Source of the DNA: JAGNLA01 sp964472265
GTDB taxonomy: Bacteria > Caldisericota > Caldisericia > JAAYUI01
Reading direction: 5' to 3'
NCBI GenBank assembly: GCA_964472265.1
Contig: CAYYJO010000014.1
Span: forward strand, 1-35,605
Length of the DNA stretch: 35,605 bases
Shown: positions 15,367-23,290 of the stretch, in pieces
How the letters are laid out: each line of letters starts with the position of its first letter
Position numbering within the stretch: position 1 is the stretch's first letter
Notes under the pieces: model-generated
The model's input: only the letters and a program-made list of their open reading frames with translations
Told to the model about the DNA's origin: nothing
The model's database searches: none
Program-made: the position numbers and the translations under genes

Positions 15367-15395
15367 AGTTTAAAAAACCGCATCGTTGTTGTCAA
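15367..15395 (-). promoter_or_regulatory. Promoter of minD-minE, leaderless type
   Basis: On the minus strand TTGACA (15395-15390), a 17-bp spacer and TAAACT (15372-15367) lie 7 nt before the minD ATG. No SD is present. The -35 hexamer overlaps the -35 of the divergent gpmI promoter by 5 bp. Confidence 0.65.
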
Positions 15396-15416
15396 TGACG
15401 TGTTTTTGCATATACT
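15389..15416 (+). promoter_or_regulatory. Promoter of gpmI, near-leaderless
   Basis: TTGTCA (15389-15394), a 16-bp spacer and TATACT (15411-15416) lie 9 nt before ATG 15426, with no SD in between. It shares its -35 bases with the minD promoter on the other strand. Confidence 0.65.
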
Positions 15417-15425
15417 CTCCTTTCA

Positions 15426-16967
15426 ATGAACAAAAACAAGGTTTTGCTGCTCATTCTTGATGGCTTCGGTATTGCCCCGCCAAGTCCGGGAAACGTCTGC
15501 ACCCTTGCCTGCACACCAAACATTGATTCCCTGAGGGATTCAAACCCACACTCACAGATTGACGCTTCAGGACCGAGTGTTGGCTTGCCAAAAGGGCAGA
15601 TGGGCAATTCTGAAGTTGGCCATCTCAACCTTGGAGCCGGCAGGGTGGTTTACCAGAAACTGACGCTCATTGATCAGGCTGTTGAAAACGGGTCGCTTGC
15701 CAAAAACCAGACACTCATCGAGGCAATCGACGCAGCAAAGGAATCAAAGCTCCACTTGGGCGGATTGTGTTCAGACGGTGGCGTTCATTCTGAACTGACC
15801 CACCTTTACGAGATTGTAAGAATCGCCCGTGACAGGGGTGTAAAAAATATATTCCTCCACGCTTTCCTTGACGGAAGGGATACGCCTCCGAAATCAGCGG
15901 CAGAGTATCTCAGACAGATTGAGGCTGAATTTACCATGCTTGGAGCAGGAAAAATTGCCACAGTTACTGGCCGGTTCTACGCCATGGACAGGGACAACCG
16001 ATGGGACAGAACAAAGCGCGCCTACGACTGCCTTGTCTCAGGAGTTGGCAACCAGATAGCTGATCCTGTCAAAGCCGTTGAGGCATCATACGAAGCCGGA
16101 ACAAGCGATGAATTTGTTGAGCCGATGGTTGTGGTAAAAGATGGGAAACCGCTTGCAACAATCGACGATGGTGACTCATTCATCCACTTCAATTTCAGAC
16201 CAGACAGGGCAAGACAGCTTTCAAAAGCGCTGACAGCGAAGGATTTTACAGGTTTTGACAGGTCAAAGCTCCCGAAGATAAAGTACACCTGTTTCGCCCT
16301 CTACGACGAATCGCTGAATCTGCCGATTGTTTTCACGGACAAAATGCTTGAGCAGGATTTGTCGATGACGCTTGGACAGGCAATTTCAGATGCCGGTCTG
16401 ACACAGCTTAGAATCGCAGAGACTGAGAAATACGCCCACGTCACTTACTTCTTTAACGGTGGACGGGAAGAGCCATACAGGGGCGAGGACAGAATCCTTG
16501 TGCCATCGCCAAAAGTTGCCACCTATGATCTCCAGCCGGAGATGTCTGGTCCTGAAGTGGTTTCAAAGCTGATAGATGCCATGAAGTTAGGCAAATACAA
16601 CTTCATTGCCTGCAACTTGGCAAACCCCGACATGGTTGGTCACACCGGAAACATTGCAGCGGCCATTAAGGCTGTGAGGTTTATCGACAAGGCTGCAAAA
16701 CAGATTGTCGATGCCTGCAATGAAGCCGGTTACGATCTCGTAATCATTTCCGACCACGGCAACATTGAACAGCTCCTAAGCGACACGGGCGACCCACACA
16801 CCGCACACACAACTAACAATGTTCCGCTAATCTATGTGCCGGCCTCGGGAAAACCAGTGTGGAAGATGCCAGAACTTGGTACGCTTGCCGATGTTACCGG
16901 ACTCCTGCTTTACCTGCTCGAGGTTCCCAAACCACAACAAATGAAGGATTCAGTGTTTGTTCCATGA
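15426..16967 (+). CDS. gpmI: 2,3-bisphosphoglycerate-independent phosphoglycerate mutase
   Basis: GpmI interconverts 3- and 2-phosphoglycerate in glycolysis and gluconeogenesis with two Mn ions and a phosphoserine intermediate. The 513-residue length is standard. Metal ligand D12 is in LILDGFG, and the catalytic serine is S62 in GQMGNSEVGHLNLG. HAFLDGRDTPPKSA, TVTGRFYAMDRDNRWDR and the C-terminal NLANPDMVGHTG and ISDHGN complete the alkaline-phosphatase-superfamily active site. It is divergent from minD. Its stop overlaps the next ATG (ATGA), so the first membrane gene of the following cluster is coupled to it. Confidence 0.97.
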   Translation: MNKNKVLLLILDGFGIAPPSPGNVCTLACTPNIDSLRDSNPHSQIDASGPSVGLPKGQMGNSEVGHLNLGAGRVVYQKLTLIDQAVENGSLAKNQTLIEAIDAAKESKLHLGGLCSDGGVHSELTHLYEIVRIARDRGVKNIFLHAFLDGRDTPPKSAAEYLRQIEAEFTMLGAGKIATVTGRFYAMDRDNRWDRTKRAYDCLVSGVGNQIADPVKAVEASYEAGTSDEFVEPMVVVKDGKPLATIDDGDSFIHFNFRPDRARQLSKALTAKDFTGFDRSKLPKIKYTCFALYDESLNLPIVFTDKMLEQDLSMTLGQAISDAGLTQLRIAETEKYAHVTYFFNGGREEPYRGEDRILVPSPKVATYDLQPEMSGPEVVSKLIDAMKLGKYNFIACNLANPDMVGHTGNIAAAIKAVRFIDKAAKQIVDACNEAGYDLVIISDHGNIEQLLSDTGDPHTAHTTNNVPLIYVPASGKPVWKMPELGTLADVTGLLLYLLEVPKPQQMKDSVFVP

Positions 16968-17809
16968 AACGATTTATTGGCTCGGTTTTTGACAAATCCA
17001 GAACAAGCGGCCTGGTAAAAATCGCTTTGCTGTGCGTGCTTTGGTGGATTGCACAAACGATTGCCTCGGTTCTAGTTCTGAGGATTGTTGGAATCTTCAC
17101 CCATTCAGGTTCCGAAACCTGGGCTGCAATAGACAGGCTCTCACCGGTGCCACATTTCCTCACCTCCCTTTCAGCCGTAGTCATGTCTTCCTGCAAAGGT
17201 TTGCTTGAAATCATAGCCCCGCTCTCGGTTGCAATCGTTCAGTTCGGCATTTTTGTTCTTTTTTCCTGGCTTGTCGTCAGGGAAGTGGCAAAAATGTTTG
17301 CACCTGAGAGGAAAATAACGTTTAGAAATCACATCAAAATGGTTCTGGCGCTGGTTCCTGTTTATCTCTCGATTTCGCTCCTTTCAAGGTTCATACAGAT
17401 TCCACTTGAGAATTTGAATGTCGGACTAAATCTAAAACTCATTCTGACCCAGTTCCTGCCTGATTTTGTTGCGCTTGCCCTGATGTCTGCCTTCTTAAAC
17501 TCGTTCCTGTTTGGCCAGTCTGGGTTTTCTGTTTTGAAATCGATTGTTTTGTCGCTCCAGAGCACTTCTAAGGATTTCCTGCTTGTTTTGGTGATGGTGT
17601 TTTCGATTGCAGCTTTTGCTTGCGTAACCTGTGGAGCCTTATTCTCGTCAGATGTAGTTTTGAACGGGCTTTACGAGCCATTCAGGTACGCAATCTCAGC
17701 ATTGTGCTTGGCGTCTACGGGCTTGATTTGGATTTACTCTGGATTGGCATATCATCAGTATGTTGAGTCGGAAAGGCTTGAACCCTTGCCGGCTTCGAAA
17801 GGAGCTTAA
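16964..17809 (+). CDS. Polytopic membrane protein, cluster member 1
   Basis: This 281-residue hydrophobic protein has about six membrane segments (roughly 18-45, 82-106, 123-143, 160-182, 204-227, 240-264). I recognise no catalytic motif and no named family. The start ATG 16964 overlaps the gpmI stop (ATGA); the frame is open further upstream inside gpmI, but that part is a shadow. A basic N-terminus (MKRFIGSVFDKSR) precedes the first segment, and a short polar tail follows the last. It is the first of seven membrane genes of similar size and layout between here and 24164, and it sits 2 nt before the second. Confidence 0.7.
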   Translation: MKRFIGSVFDKSRTSGLVKIALLCVLWWIAQTIASVLVLRIVGIFTHSGSETWAAIDRLSPVPHFLTSLSAVVMSSCKGLLEIIAPLSVAIVQFGIFVLFSWLVVREVAKMFAPERKITFRNHIKMVLALVPVYLSISLLSRFIQIPLENLNVGLNLKLILTQFLPDFVALALMSAFLNSFLFGQSGFSVLKSIVLSLQSTSKDFLLVLVMVFSIAAFACVTCGALFSSDVVLNGLYEPFRYAISALCLASTGLIWIYSGLAYHQYVESERLEPLPASKGA

Positions 17810-17811
17810 TA

Positions 17812-18699
17812 ATGGACAGCTTTCTCAAACAGCTTCTGAAAAGAATCCCTCGTCATGGTGAAGGGCTGCTTGGCGTCGGAGGCGGGCATGCCTCAGCCGT
17901 TTACGTTGCAGTGCTGGTTTCCGAGTTCATCTCCGGCCTTTTGAAAAACCAAATGGCTTCCTTGAACAAGTCGGTCTATTCGTTTGTGACCACGCTTGAT
18001 TTCAACGCCCTGATTTACGTTGGCATCTTCCTTGTGATCTGGATTTTCCTAGGAGCGATCGCTTTTGCTGGCTCAACCCGATACCTCATAGGTTGTGTTG
18101 ATCCCGAGCATATCGCCCAGAGAACGTTCTCAATCGGCATAAGGCTTTATACCAAAAAAATGCTTGCCTACACCACTTTTCTGGCAGTCGTTTTCTTTGC
18201 AACGCTTGGTCTGGCTTCGGTCATCTTCATGACTGCCGGCATGCTTGGCTTTGGTTATGCCTATATTCTACCGTGTTTGCTTCTTTTGGCCTGCATCTTC
18301 ATCATGTTCATGTCAAAAATTGCATACACGCCAATGTTTATGATACAGGGAAAGTCATTGTTTGCAGCCATCGCAAAGTCTTGGGTGGCGTCAAGGAAAC
18401 GCTTCTGGCTGATCAACCTGACAAGGCTGATCCTAATTTCCTTTGTCATGCTCCCCGTCATTTTCAAGTACCTGCTCAATGTGACCATCTACCTTCCGTC
18501 AATTGACATCTGGCCATATGCAGCCCTGATTGTGGTTGGATTTGAAGAGATTTTTGTGGCAATCGGCTTCCAGGAGTATGAGCTTGAGCGCCGTGAACCA
18601 ATCGTCTCGAAATCATTTGCCCAGAAGGATCTTCAGCAGCTTGAGACCTACACCCGTGCCGACGGGTACGAGGATCCTCAGGGAAGCATGGAGTTCTAG
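17812..18699 (+). CDS. Polytopic membrane protein, cluster member 2
   Basis: This 295-residue protein has about six membrane segments (roughly 26-44, 64-93, 118-143, 146-168, 198-222, 232-255) and a polar acidic tail of about 35 residues. The stretch YTPMFMIQGKSLFAAIAKSWVASRKRFW before the fifth segment resembles the '...aL..Sw...r..fw' pattern of YciC/glycerophosphodiesterase membrane-domain-like proteins, but this is only a fold-level hint. The ATG has a good SD (AAGGAG). The stop codon TAG at 18697-18699 overlaps the stop of the converging hydrolase gene within the tetramer CTAG. The function is unknown. Confidence 0.7.
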   Translation: MDSFLKQLLKRIPRHGEGLLGVGGGHASAVYVAVLVSEFISGLLKNQMASLNKSVYSFVTTLDFNALIYVGIFLVIWIFLGAIAFAGSTRYLIGCVDPEHIAQRTFSIGIRLYTKKMLAYTTFLAVVFFATLGLASVIFMTAGMLGFGYAYILPCLLLLACIFIMFMSKIAYTPMFMIQGKSLFAAIAKSWVASRKRFWLINLTRLILISFVMLPVIFKYLLNVTIYLPSIDIWPYAALIVVGFEEIFVAIGFQEYELERREPIVSKSFAQKDLQQLETYTRADGYEDPQGSMEF

Positions 18700-19430
18700 G
18701 ACTTTATAAATTCCCTTGCAGCACTGGAAACATCCGGCCATGCGTGATCACAGACGTGGTGGCCGGTTTTTTCATTTATAAGAGTCTTGGCATTGTAGAG
18801 TTTTCCAAGTTTTTCAACGATCTCAGGAGTGGCAATTTTGTCGAATTTCCCGCCTATAAGGAGCGTTTTGCATCCTGGCCTGGATTCGTATGGATTGAAG
18901 CCTCTCAGCGTTAACAGTGTCTTTATCAGCTCAGACTTCCTGAATTTCGACATCATCTGAAACGCTGGTTCAATGAGTTCTGGTTTGCGTCTGTGCATTC
19001 TTTCGGCTCTTTGGCGCGAAACTTTCAAGAAGGGAAGCATCATGACGGAAATTCCTTCGATGAGCCTTGAAAAAATCAGGCGTGACGCAGGAGAGACAAG
19101 GATAAGTCCGGAAAGCTCAAAGATTTGCTCAACACCCAGAGCGGTGGCTGAACCCAAGGATTCGCCGATTAAAACTGGTTTTGTGATGCCAAGGACTGTA
19201 AAAGCTGAGACGATTGCTTTGGCGTAAGATTTTATGTTTGGTCGAGTTTTGCAGTTTGAAAGGTTTGAGTACGGTGGGTCGATGATCCAGACCCTGCCAA
19301 TGTCTTGAAGCTCCAGCCACCTTTCCATCCATCTAGAATTTGTCCAGAACCCTGGTAGAATCACGATATCTTTGCCTGAACCTTCACAAAGGTAGTGGAT
19401 TTGACCACAATCGACAGAAACAAATGGCAA
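18696..19430 (-). CDS. Alpha/beta hydrolase
   Basis: This is an alpha/beta-hydrolase of 244 residues with unknown substrate. The oxyanion region is VILPGFWTNSRW, the nucleophile elbow is GESLG (in LIGESLGSA), and the acid is likely the Asp of GGKFDKIATPE. The catalytic histidine is in the KTGHHVCDH stretch near the C-terminus. The frame is open further upstream, but that part is the tRNA-Leu gene read as protein. I place the start at TTG 19430, which has AGGAG 7 nt upstream and gives LPFVSVDCGQIHY. It lies 21 nt after the tRNA CCA end, so it is probably cotranscribed with the tRNA. An esterase, lipase or similar role is likely. Confidence 0.8.
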   Translation of the reverse strand: MPFVSVDCGQIHYLCEGSGKDIVILPGFWTNSRWMERWLELQDIGRVWIIDPPYSNLSNCKTRPNIKSYAKAIVSAFTVLGITKPVLIGESLGSATALGVEQIFELSGLILVSPASRLIFSRLIEGISVMMLPFLKVSRQRAERMHRRKPELIEPAFQMMSKFRKSELIKTLLTLRGFNPYESRPGCKTLLIGGKFDKIATPEIVEKLGKLYNAKTLINEKTGHHVCDHAWPDVSSAAREFIKS

Positions 19431-19451
19431 TGTGAAACTCCTGAAATTATC

Positions 19452-19540
19452 TGGTGCCGGAGGTCGGACTTGAACCGACACGTTGTCGCCAACGCGAGAT
19501 TTTAAGTCTCGTGCGTCTACCGGTTTCGCCACTCCGGCAC
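19452..19540 (-). tRNA. tRNA-Leu (anticodon UAA), CCA encoded
   Basis: On the minus strand the 89-nt sequence begins GTGCCGGAGTGG and ends with CCGGCAC plus an encoded CCA (19454-19452). The acceptor arms GTGCCGG/CCGGCAC pair fully. The anticodon stem CGAGA/TCTCG closes the 7-nt loop CTTAAAA with anticodon TAA. The long variable arm and the T-arm GTCGGTTCAAGTCCGAC fit a class II leucine tRNA reading UUA (and UUG by wobble). It lies just upstream of the hydrolase gene on the same strand. Confidence 0.97.
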
Positions 19541-19580
19541 TTGTTCAAGAGTTTCCTGTATTGTTTGGAAATTTCAATTA

Positions 19581-20549
19581 ATGGCAAAACAAAATGACAA
19601 ATTATTATCAACTTGTCATAACAAAATTAAGACAGTTAAGAGTTGGTTACGCATTGACGAAAAGGTTAAGGAAAGTATAATTGTCACTATAAATACAAAA
19701 ATACAAGAAGGTATTGATCTTATTGCTAAAATGTTCACCAAGAGGATTGGTGAGGTTGGTGTTTATGCAGGCGTTGATCTGGTTTTGACGATAATCGCGT
19801 CACTTCCAATGGTCATCATTGGTGGAATGTCCATCCTTTCAATCGGTGCTGGAAGTGGCTTCAACTTCACCGGTGGAGGACTCTTTTCTCCAGAAATGTT
19901 CTCGCAGGGATTCGATCTGAGTGCGCTGGGTGGTTTGATTGGATTTATTCTCCCGCTGCTTATCGGTGGGTTGATTACCCTACTTCTGATGGTTCTGGTG
20001 GTTCAGCCAATTCTGACAATTGTCAGAATGACATTCATCACCTCAACATCCAGTGATTTGACTGAAAATATCAATCAGGCTGTCAAAAATGTTTCATCAA
20101 AGTTTGTCAGAATGATGCTGTTGTTTGTCTACTTCTGCGTGATCTATCTGGTCATCGGCATTGCGATGTTGATTGTCCTTTTCATTCTTGGACTGCTTGT
20201 GAAGCTGCTTGGAATCTTTGGCGTTATAATCATGTGGCTTGTCCTGATCGCTGTTGGAGTTGCTCTTGCATACTTCCTTATCCCGGTCACTCTGCTTGCA
20301 CCAATTGATGCCTATATGACTGAAAAGCCACTCATGTCATGCATCATGGATGCTTTCAATGCCACGAAGCTTAGACTTCCACTTCTTCTGGTCATGATCG
20401 TCTTTGGTATCATCGGTGGGATAATCGGTGGAATCTTTGGTTGGATTCCAATTCCATTCCTCGCAGGCATAATTGCAGCTGCAATCACATTCTGCCAGAA
20501 TTGTGTTGTTTTCCCGTTCTACAAGGAATACGCAGGCATCACCGCCTGA
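19581..20549 (+). CDS. Polytopic membrane protein, cluster member 3 (start uncertain)
   Basis: The frame encodes up to 322 residues with about six membrane segments (roughly 60-90, 116-146, 176-204, 207-238, 266-285, 288-312), several very rich in Gly, Ile and Leu. It is clearly paralogous to the next gene: KIQEGIDLIAKMFTKRIGEVGVY aligns with KIQAGFDLVGKVFGKRLADVGMY, and both share a PIDAxM motif late in the protein. The alignment puts the true N-terminus near codon 37, an ATA at 19689 that lies 7 nt after a TTGACG/TATAAT promoter. The first 36 codons are AT-rich and have no counterpart in the paralogue. The ATG at 19581 has no SD. A terminator follows the gene. The function is unknown. Confidence 0.7.
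   Translation: MAKQNDKLLSTCHNKIKTVKSWLRIDEKVKESIIVTINTKIQEGIDLIAKMFTKRIGEVGVYAGVDLVLTIIASLPMVIIGGMSILSIGAGSGFNFTGGGLFSPEMFSQGFDLSALGGLIGFILPLLIGGLITLLLMVLVVQPILTIVRMTFITSTSSDLTENINQAVKNVSSKFVRMMLLFVYFCVIYLVIGIAMLIVLFILGLLVKLLGIFGVIIMWLVLIAVGVALAYFLIPVTLLAPIDAYMTEKPLMSCIMDAFNATKLRLPLLLVMIVFGIIGGIIGGIFGWIPIPFLAGIIAAAITFCQNCVVFPFYKEYAGITA
19654..19681 (+). promoter_or_regulatory. Promoter inside the 5' part of membrane gene 3
   Basis: TTGACG (19654-19659), a 16-bp spacer and a perfect TATAAT (19676-19681) lie within the long form of the frame. Transcription would begin at about 19688, right at the codon that aligns with the start of the paralogue. It is the best -10 box in the window. Confidence 0.6.
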
Positions 20550-20571
20550 TTTTACAAAAATTGCGACCCCG

Positions 20572-20600
20572 AAACGCCCTGAGAAATTGGGGCGTTTTTT
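20572..20600 (+). terminator. Rho-independent terminator after membrane gene 3
   Basis: AAACGCCCT (20572-20580) pairs with GGGGCGTTT (20589-20597), closing an 8-nt loop, and runs into a T stretch ending at 20600. It separates membrane gene 3 from membrane gene 4, which has its own promoter. Confidence 0.85.
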
Positions 20601-20607
20601 CTTGGAA

Positions 20608-20635
20608 TTGATATTTCCGGCAAAGGCAATATATT
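20608..20635 (+). promoter_or_regulatory. Promoter of membrane gene 4, leaderless type
   Basis: TTGATA (20608-20613), a 16-bp spacer and TATATT (20630-20635) lie 6 nt before ATG 20642. No SD is present. The bases after the -10 (TTGTC) match those at the promoter of membrane gene 3. Confidence 0.55.
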
Positions 20636-20641
20636 TGTCGC

Positions 20642-21565
20642 ATGGGAAATAAAATTCAGGCTGGTTTTGATCTGGTTGGCAAGGTTTTTGGCAAGCGTCT
20701 GGCTGATGTCGGAATGTACATTATTCTTGACATACTTTCAACGGTTGCGGTTACGCTGCCGCTGATCGGTTACTTTGGAATCCAGGTTCTTATGAATTCA
20801 TCTAATCTTTTAGGCGAGAATGCCTTCAATTCTGGACTTGGATCCGGGCTGTACGGAAAGATTGCAAGCCCGTCGATAATCCTGCAGGCGTTCGGGATAA
20901 TTTTGCTTGTTATGGTGATTGCAGTTATCGTCCAGTCCTTTGTTCAGGGGGTCGGCATCTCGATTGCCAAGCACGCCAATGAGGATTCGACCGAAGGATT
21001 TGGCTCAACCATTGCCCTGGCATATTCAAAGTGGGGAAGGCTCATGGGGTTGATGGCGCTTTCGATCCTTCTGGTTGTTGCCATGGCTTTTGGGTTCGTC
21101 ATTGCTGTTTCAATCCTGGCGCTGATTTTCGCTGGGGCAGGCAATTCCGGAGCAATTTTGGGCATAGTGCTGATAATTCCTCTGATTATCGTTTTCTGCT
21201 ATTTCATTTTTCCATTGTTCTACATCGGGCCAATTGATGCATTGATGAGTGACAGGCTGGTTTCTGAGATCATCGGCAATGCCTTGACAAAATCAGTCAA
21301 AGTCAGATGGCCGGTTTTCATCCTGGTTTTGTGCATTGCTGCAGTCCAGTTTTTTCTAAATCTGCTGTTAAGCCTGGCGAGAGTTCCATTCCTGGCAAAT
21401 ATTCTCTTGATCCCAGTAGCGATTATCGCCTGGTGCATCCTGCTGCCGTACTATGAGGAATATTCCAAAGATTGCATTCCAAAACCGATCATGCTTCAGA
21501 TTTCAGACGATCAGGAAACCAAACCTGAAACCACGGAAAACAACGATATAAACCCGAACTTGTAA
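20642..21565 (+). CDS. Polytopic membrane protein, cluster member 4
   Basis: This 307-residue protein is the close paralogue of the preceding membrane gene. A short amphipathic start (MGNKIQAGFDLVGKVFGKRL) leads into about six membrane segments (roughly 22-50, 82-106, 134-165, 168-197, 223-245, 250-271). The PIDALM motif at 197-202 and the ending LPYYEEYSKD match the FPFYKEYAG end of its neighbour. A polar tail of about 35 residues rich in Glu, Thr and Asn follows the last segment and probably lies in the cytoplasm. It is preceded by a terminator and its own promoter and is followed 19 nt later by the next membrane gene. The function is unknown. Confidence 0.72.
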   Translation: MGNKIQAGFDLVGKVFGKRLADVGMYIILDILSTVAVTLPLIGYFGIQVLMNSSNLLGENAFNSGLGSGLYGKIASPSIILQAFGIILLVMVIAVIVQSFVQGVGISIAKHANEDSTEGFGSTIALAYSKWGRLMGLMALSILLVVAMAFGFVIAVSILALIFAGAGNSGAILGIVLIIPLIIVFCYFIFPLFYIGPIDALMSDRLVSEIIGNALTKSVKVRWPVFILVLCIAAVQFFLNLLLSLARVPFLANILLIPVAIIAWCILLPYYEEYSKDCIPKPIMLQISDDQETKPETTENNDINPNL

Positions 21566-21584
21566 GCTTTTTTGCGGAGGAAAA

Positions 21585-22460
21585 ATGAAGAAGGCATTCA
21601 ACTCACTCGGTGCATTGTTTTCGAAAGACCCTGCCGGGTTCTACACATTTGTTGTGTCGAACCTTGCTTTGCTGGTTCTGGTTTTTCTGCCTGTTTTGTT
21701 CACGTCGTTTGGCAACGATCCATATGTTGGTGGTTTGTTTAGGAAAAACCCAGGCATTGATTCCCGATATGTCCTCAGCTTTTTTGGCCTGAGCATCTTC
21801 TTCTATTTCATGTACAGCATCTTCATCAAGCCGATCCAGTGGGGTTTTTACATCGGTCTGGCCAACTCGGGCAATGCCAAAGAGGCCTGGGCGAAAGGTG
21901 CCGGTAATTATGGCAGAATGCTTGGCCTGACAGTCCTTCGCCTCGTTGCATATTTTGCAAGCTCCACAACCATTGGCTTCATTTTTTACATAATCCTTGT
22001 AATCCCTCTTGCTTTCCTTGCAATTGGCGGTGCGACCGGCATATCTGCATACTCGATCATTCTTGGGCTAATGATACTGGTTGTTTTTTGTGCAGTGGTT
22101 TATTTCATTGATGTAACAGTTATCCTGTGCCTGTTTGACGCTGTCAACACAAAGGAAACGGTTGTTAACATCATCGAAAAAACCATCAAGAGCGGACAGG
22201 TTGCAAGATCGCCAATTTTCCTCGTCTATACCGCAACAAAGCTGTTGCTGTGGGCAGTGGTTGTCGTGGCCAGCATTTACATGTACAATTTCTTCTACAT
22301 TCCTGTGCTTATCACCATTCTGGCGCTTCTCTTCTTCCCGATTATTGTGGTCGGACTTTCACAGCCGTTTTTTCTCGATTATCGCAAGGTTGTGGAAGGT
22401 TTAACAGTTTCCTCTGTGCAACCAGTTTCCCCCGTGGATGTGACTCCGCCGACGCCATAA
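21585..22460 (+). CDS. Polytopic membrane protein, cluster member 5
   Basis: This 291-residue protein has about six membrane segments, a basic start (MKKAFNSLGALFSKD) and a proline- and valine-rich tail (SVQPVSPVDVTPPTP). The stretch VILCLFDAVNTKETVV before the fifth segment corresponds in position to the PIDAxM motif of the two preceding proteins, so it seems to be a more distant member of the same family. An SD (GCGGAGG) sits 6 nt before ATG 21585, which fits an operon-internal gene read from the promoter of membrane gene 4. No catalytic motif is seen. Confidence 0.7.
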   Translation: MKKAFNSLGALFSKDPAGFYTFVVSNLALLVLVFLPVLFTSFGNDPYVGGLFRKNPGIDSRYVLSFFGLSIFFYFMYSIFIKPIQWGFYIGLANSGNAKEAWAKGAGNYGRMLGLTVLRLVAYFASSTTIGFIFYIILVIPLAFLAIGGATGISAYSIILGLMILVVFCAVVYFIDVTVILCLFDAVNTKETVVNIIEKTIKSGQVARSPIFLVYTATKLLLWAVVVVASIYMYNFFYIPVLITILALLFFPIIVVGLSQPFFLDYRKVVEGLTVSSVQPVSPVDVTPPTP

Positions 22461-22474
22461 CAAGTCCGGTTTAT

Positions 22475-22502
22475 TTGATTTGCACCTGGCAAAGGATATA
22501 AT
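22475..22502 (+). promoter_or_regulatory. Promoter of membrane genes 6 and 7, leaderless type
   Basis: TTGATT (22475-22480), a 16-bp spacer and a perfect TATAAT (22497-22502) lie 8 nt before ATG 22511. The bases between hold no SD. Confidence 0.6.
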
Positions 22503-22510
22503 TCATCCCT

Positions 22511-23290
22511 ATGGAAGATATAATCAGGGGATGGAAAAAGCTTGCCCTGGCGGTCAAAAACCGACCAACAGCTTTTGTGTCGTTTGTGTTGGCTTCGCTT
22601 GCCGTTGCCTTCATTGCAAATCTTCCGGTTCTGATCCTGAACCACACCTGGCTCGATGGCTCGGTTTTCATCAAAAACTTTTACGACGCAGCATCTGCCA
22701 ACGTTAACTCAGGCGCAGACATGATCCAGGCATTACGACTTGATCCGCTTGGGAGTGCAGGTCTGTGGGTGTTTTTCGGATCGTTGTGGAAATACCTGAT
22801 TTTGATTCCATTTCAAATCGTCTTTTTCCTTCCGCTTTTAGGTGGGAAAGGGAAATCAGTCTGGACTAGCCTGAAAAAATTTCCGGCAGTGCTTGGAATT
22901 CAGATTTTCTCTGGTCTTGCAGTTGTTGTTCTGGCTGCAATCGGAATTGCACTCACAATTGCCCTTTTTGCTGGTGCAGCTGCGCCTTTCTTCATGATAA
23001 TCGTGATGATAGCGGTGCTGTTTTTGATTATAGTCCTGATCCTTGCCCCATTTGGCTATGTTGTAGACGATATGCCGGTGGTCAAGTCTGTGTCGTTTTC
23101 TTTTAACCGTTCTCTCAGATTTGGTTGGACAATCTTCCTCGTGCTCATCATTCCGTCGGTCGTTGGCTCCATGCTTGATGGTTGGTTTGGAAACATCGGT
23201 GTTGTCGGTGACCTGATCGCTTTGGCCTTCTTCCTGCCACAGTACAGCGCACTTCTGGCAGTTTACGAAAGGATGGCTGCAAATGTTTGA
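22511..23290 (+). CDS. Polytopic membrane protein, cluster member 6
   Basis: This 259-residue protein has about six membrane segments. It starts MEDIIRGWKKLALAVKNRP, with a short charged amphipathic lead. APFGYVVDDMPVVKSVSFSFNRSLRFGWTIFL late in the protein is the counterpart of the PIDAxM region of members 3 and 4: a short loop with Asp, a helix, then an aromatic-basic turn into the fifth segment. It has its own leaderless-type promoter and overlaps the next gene by 8 nt. No named family or active site is recognised. Confidence 0.7.
   Translation: MEDIIRGWKKLALAVKNRPTAFVSFVLASLAVAFIANLPVLILNHTWLDGSVFIKNFYDAASANVNSGADMIQALRLDPLGSAGLWVFFGSLWKYLILIPFQIVFFLPLLGGKGKSVWTSLKKFPAVLGIQIFSGLAVVVLAAIGIALTIALFAGAAAPFFMIIVMIAVLFLIIVLILAPFGYVVDDMPVVKSVSFSFNRSLRFGWTIFLVLIIPSVVGSMLDGWFGNIGVVGDLIALAFFLPQYSALLAVYERMAANV

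Noticed and set aside
19431..19532. N-terminal extension of the hydrolase frame (MAKPVDARDLKSRVGDN...)
   Set aside because: This is the tRNA-Leu gene translated as protein, a well-known annotation artefact. The SD-backed TTG at 19430 is the better start.
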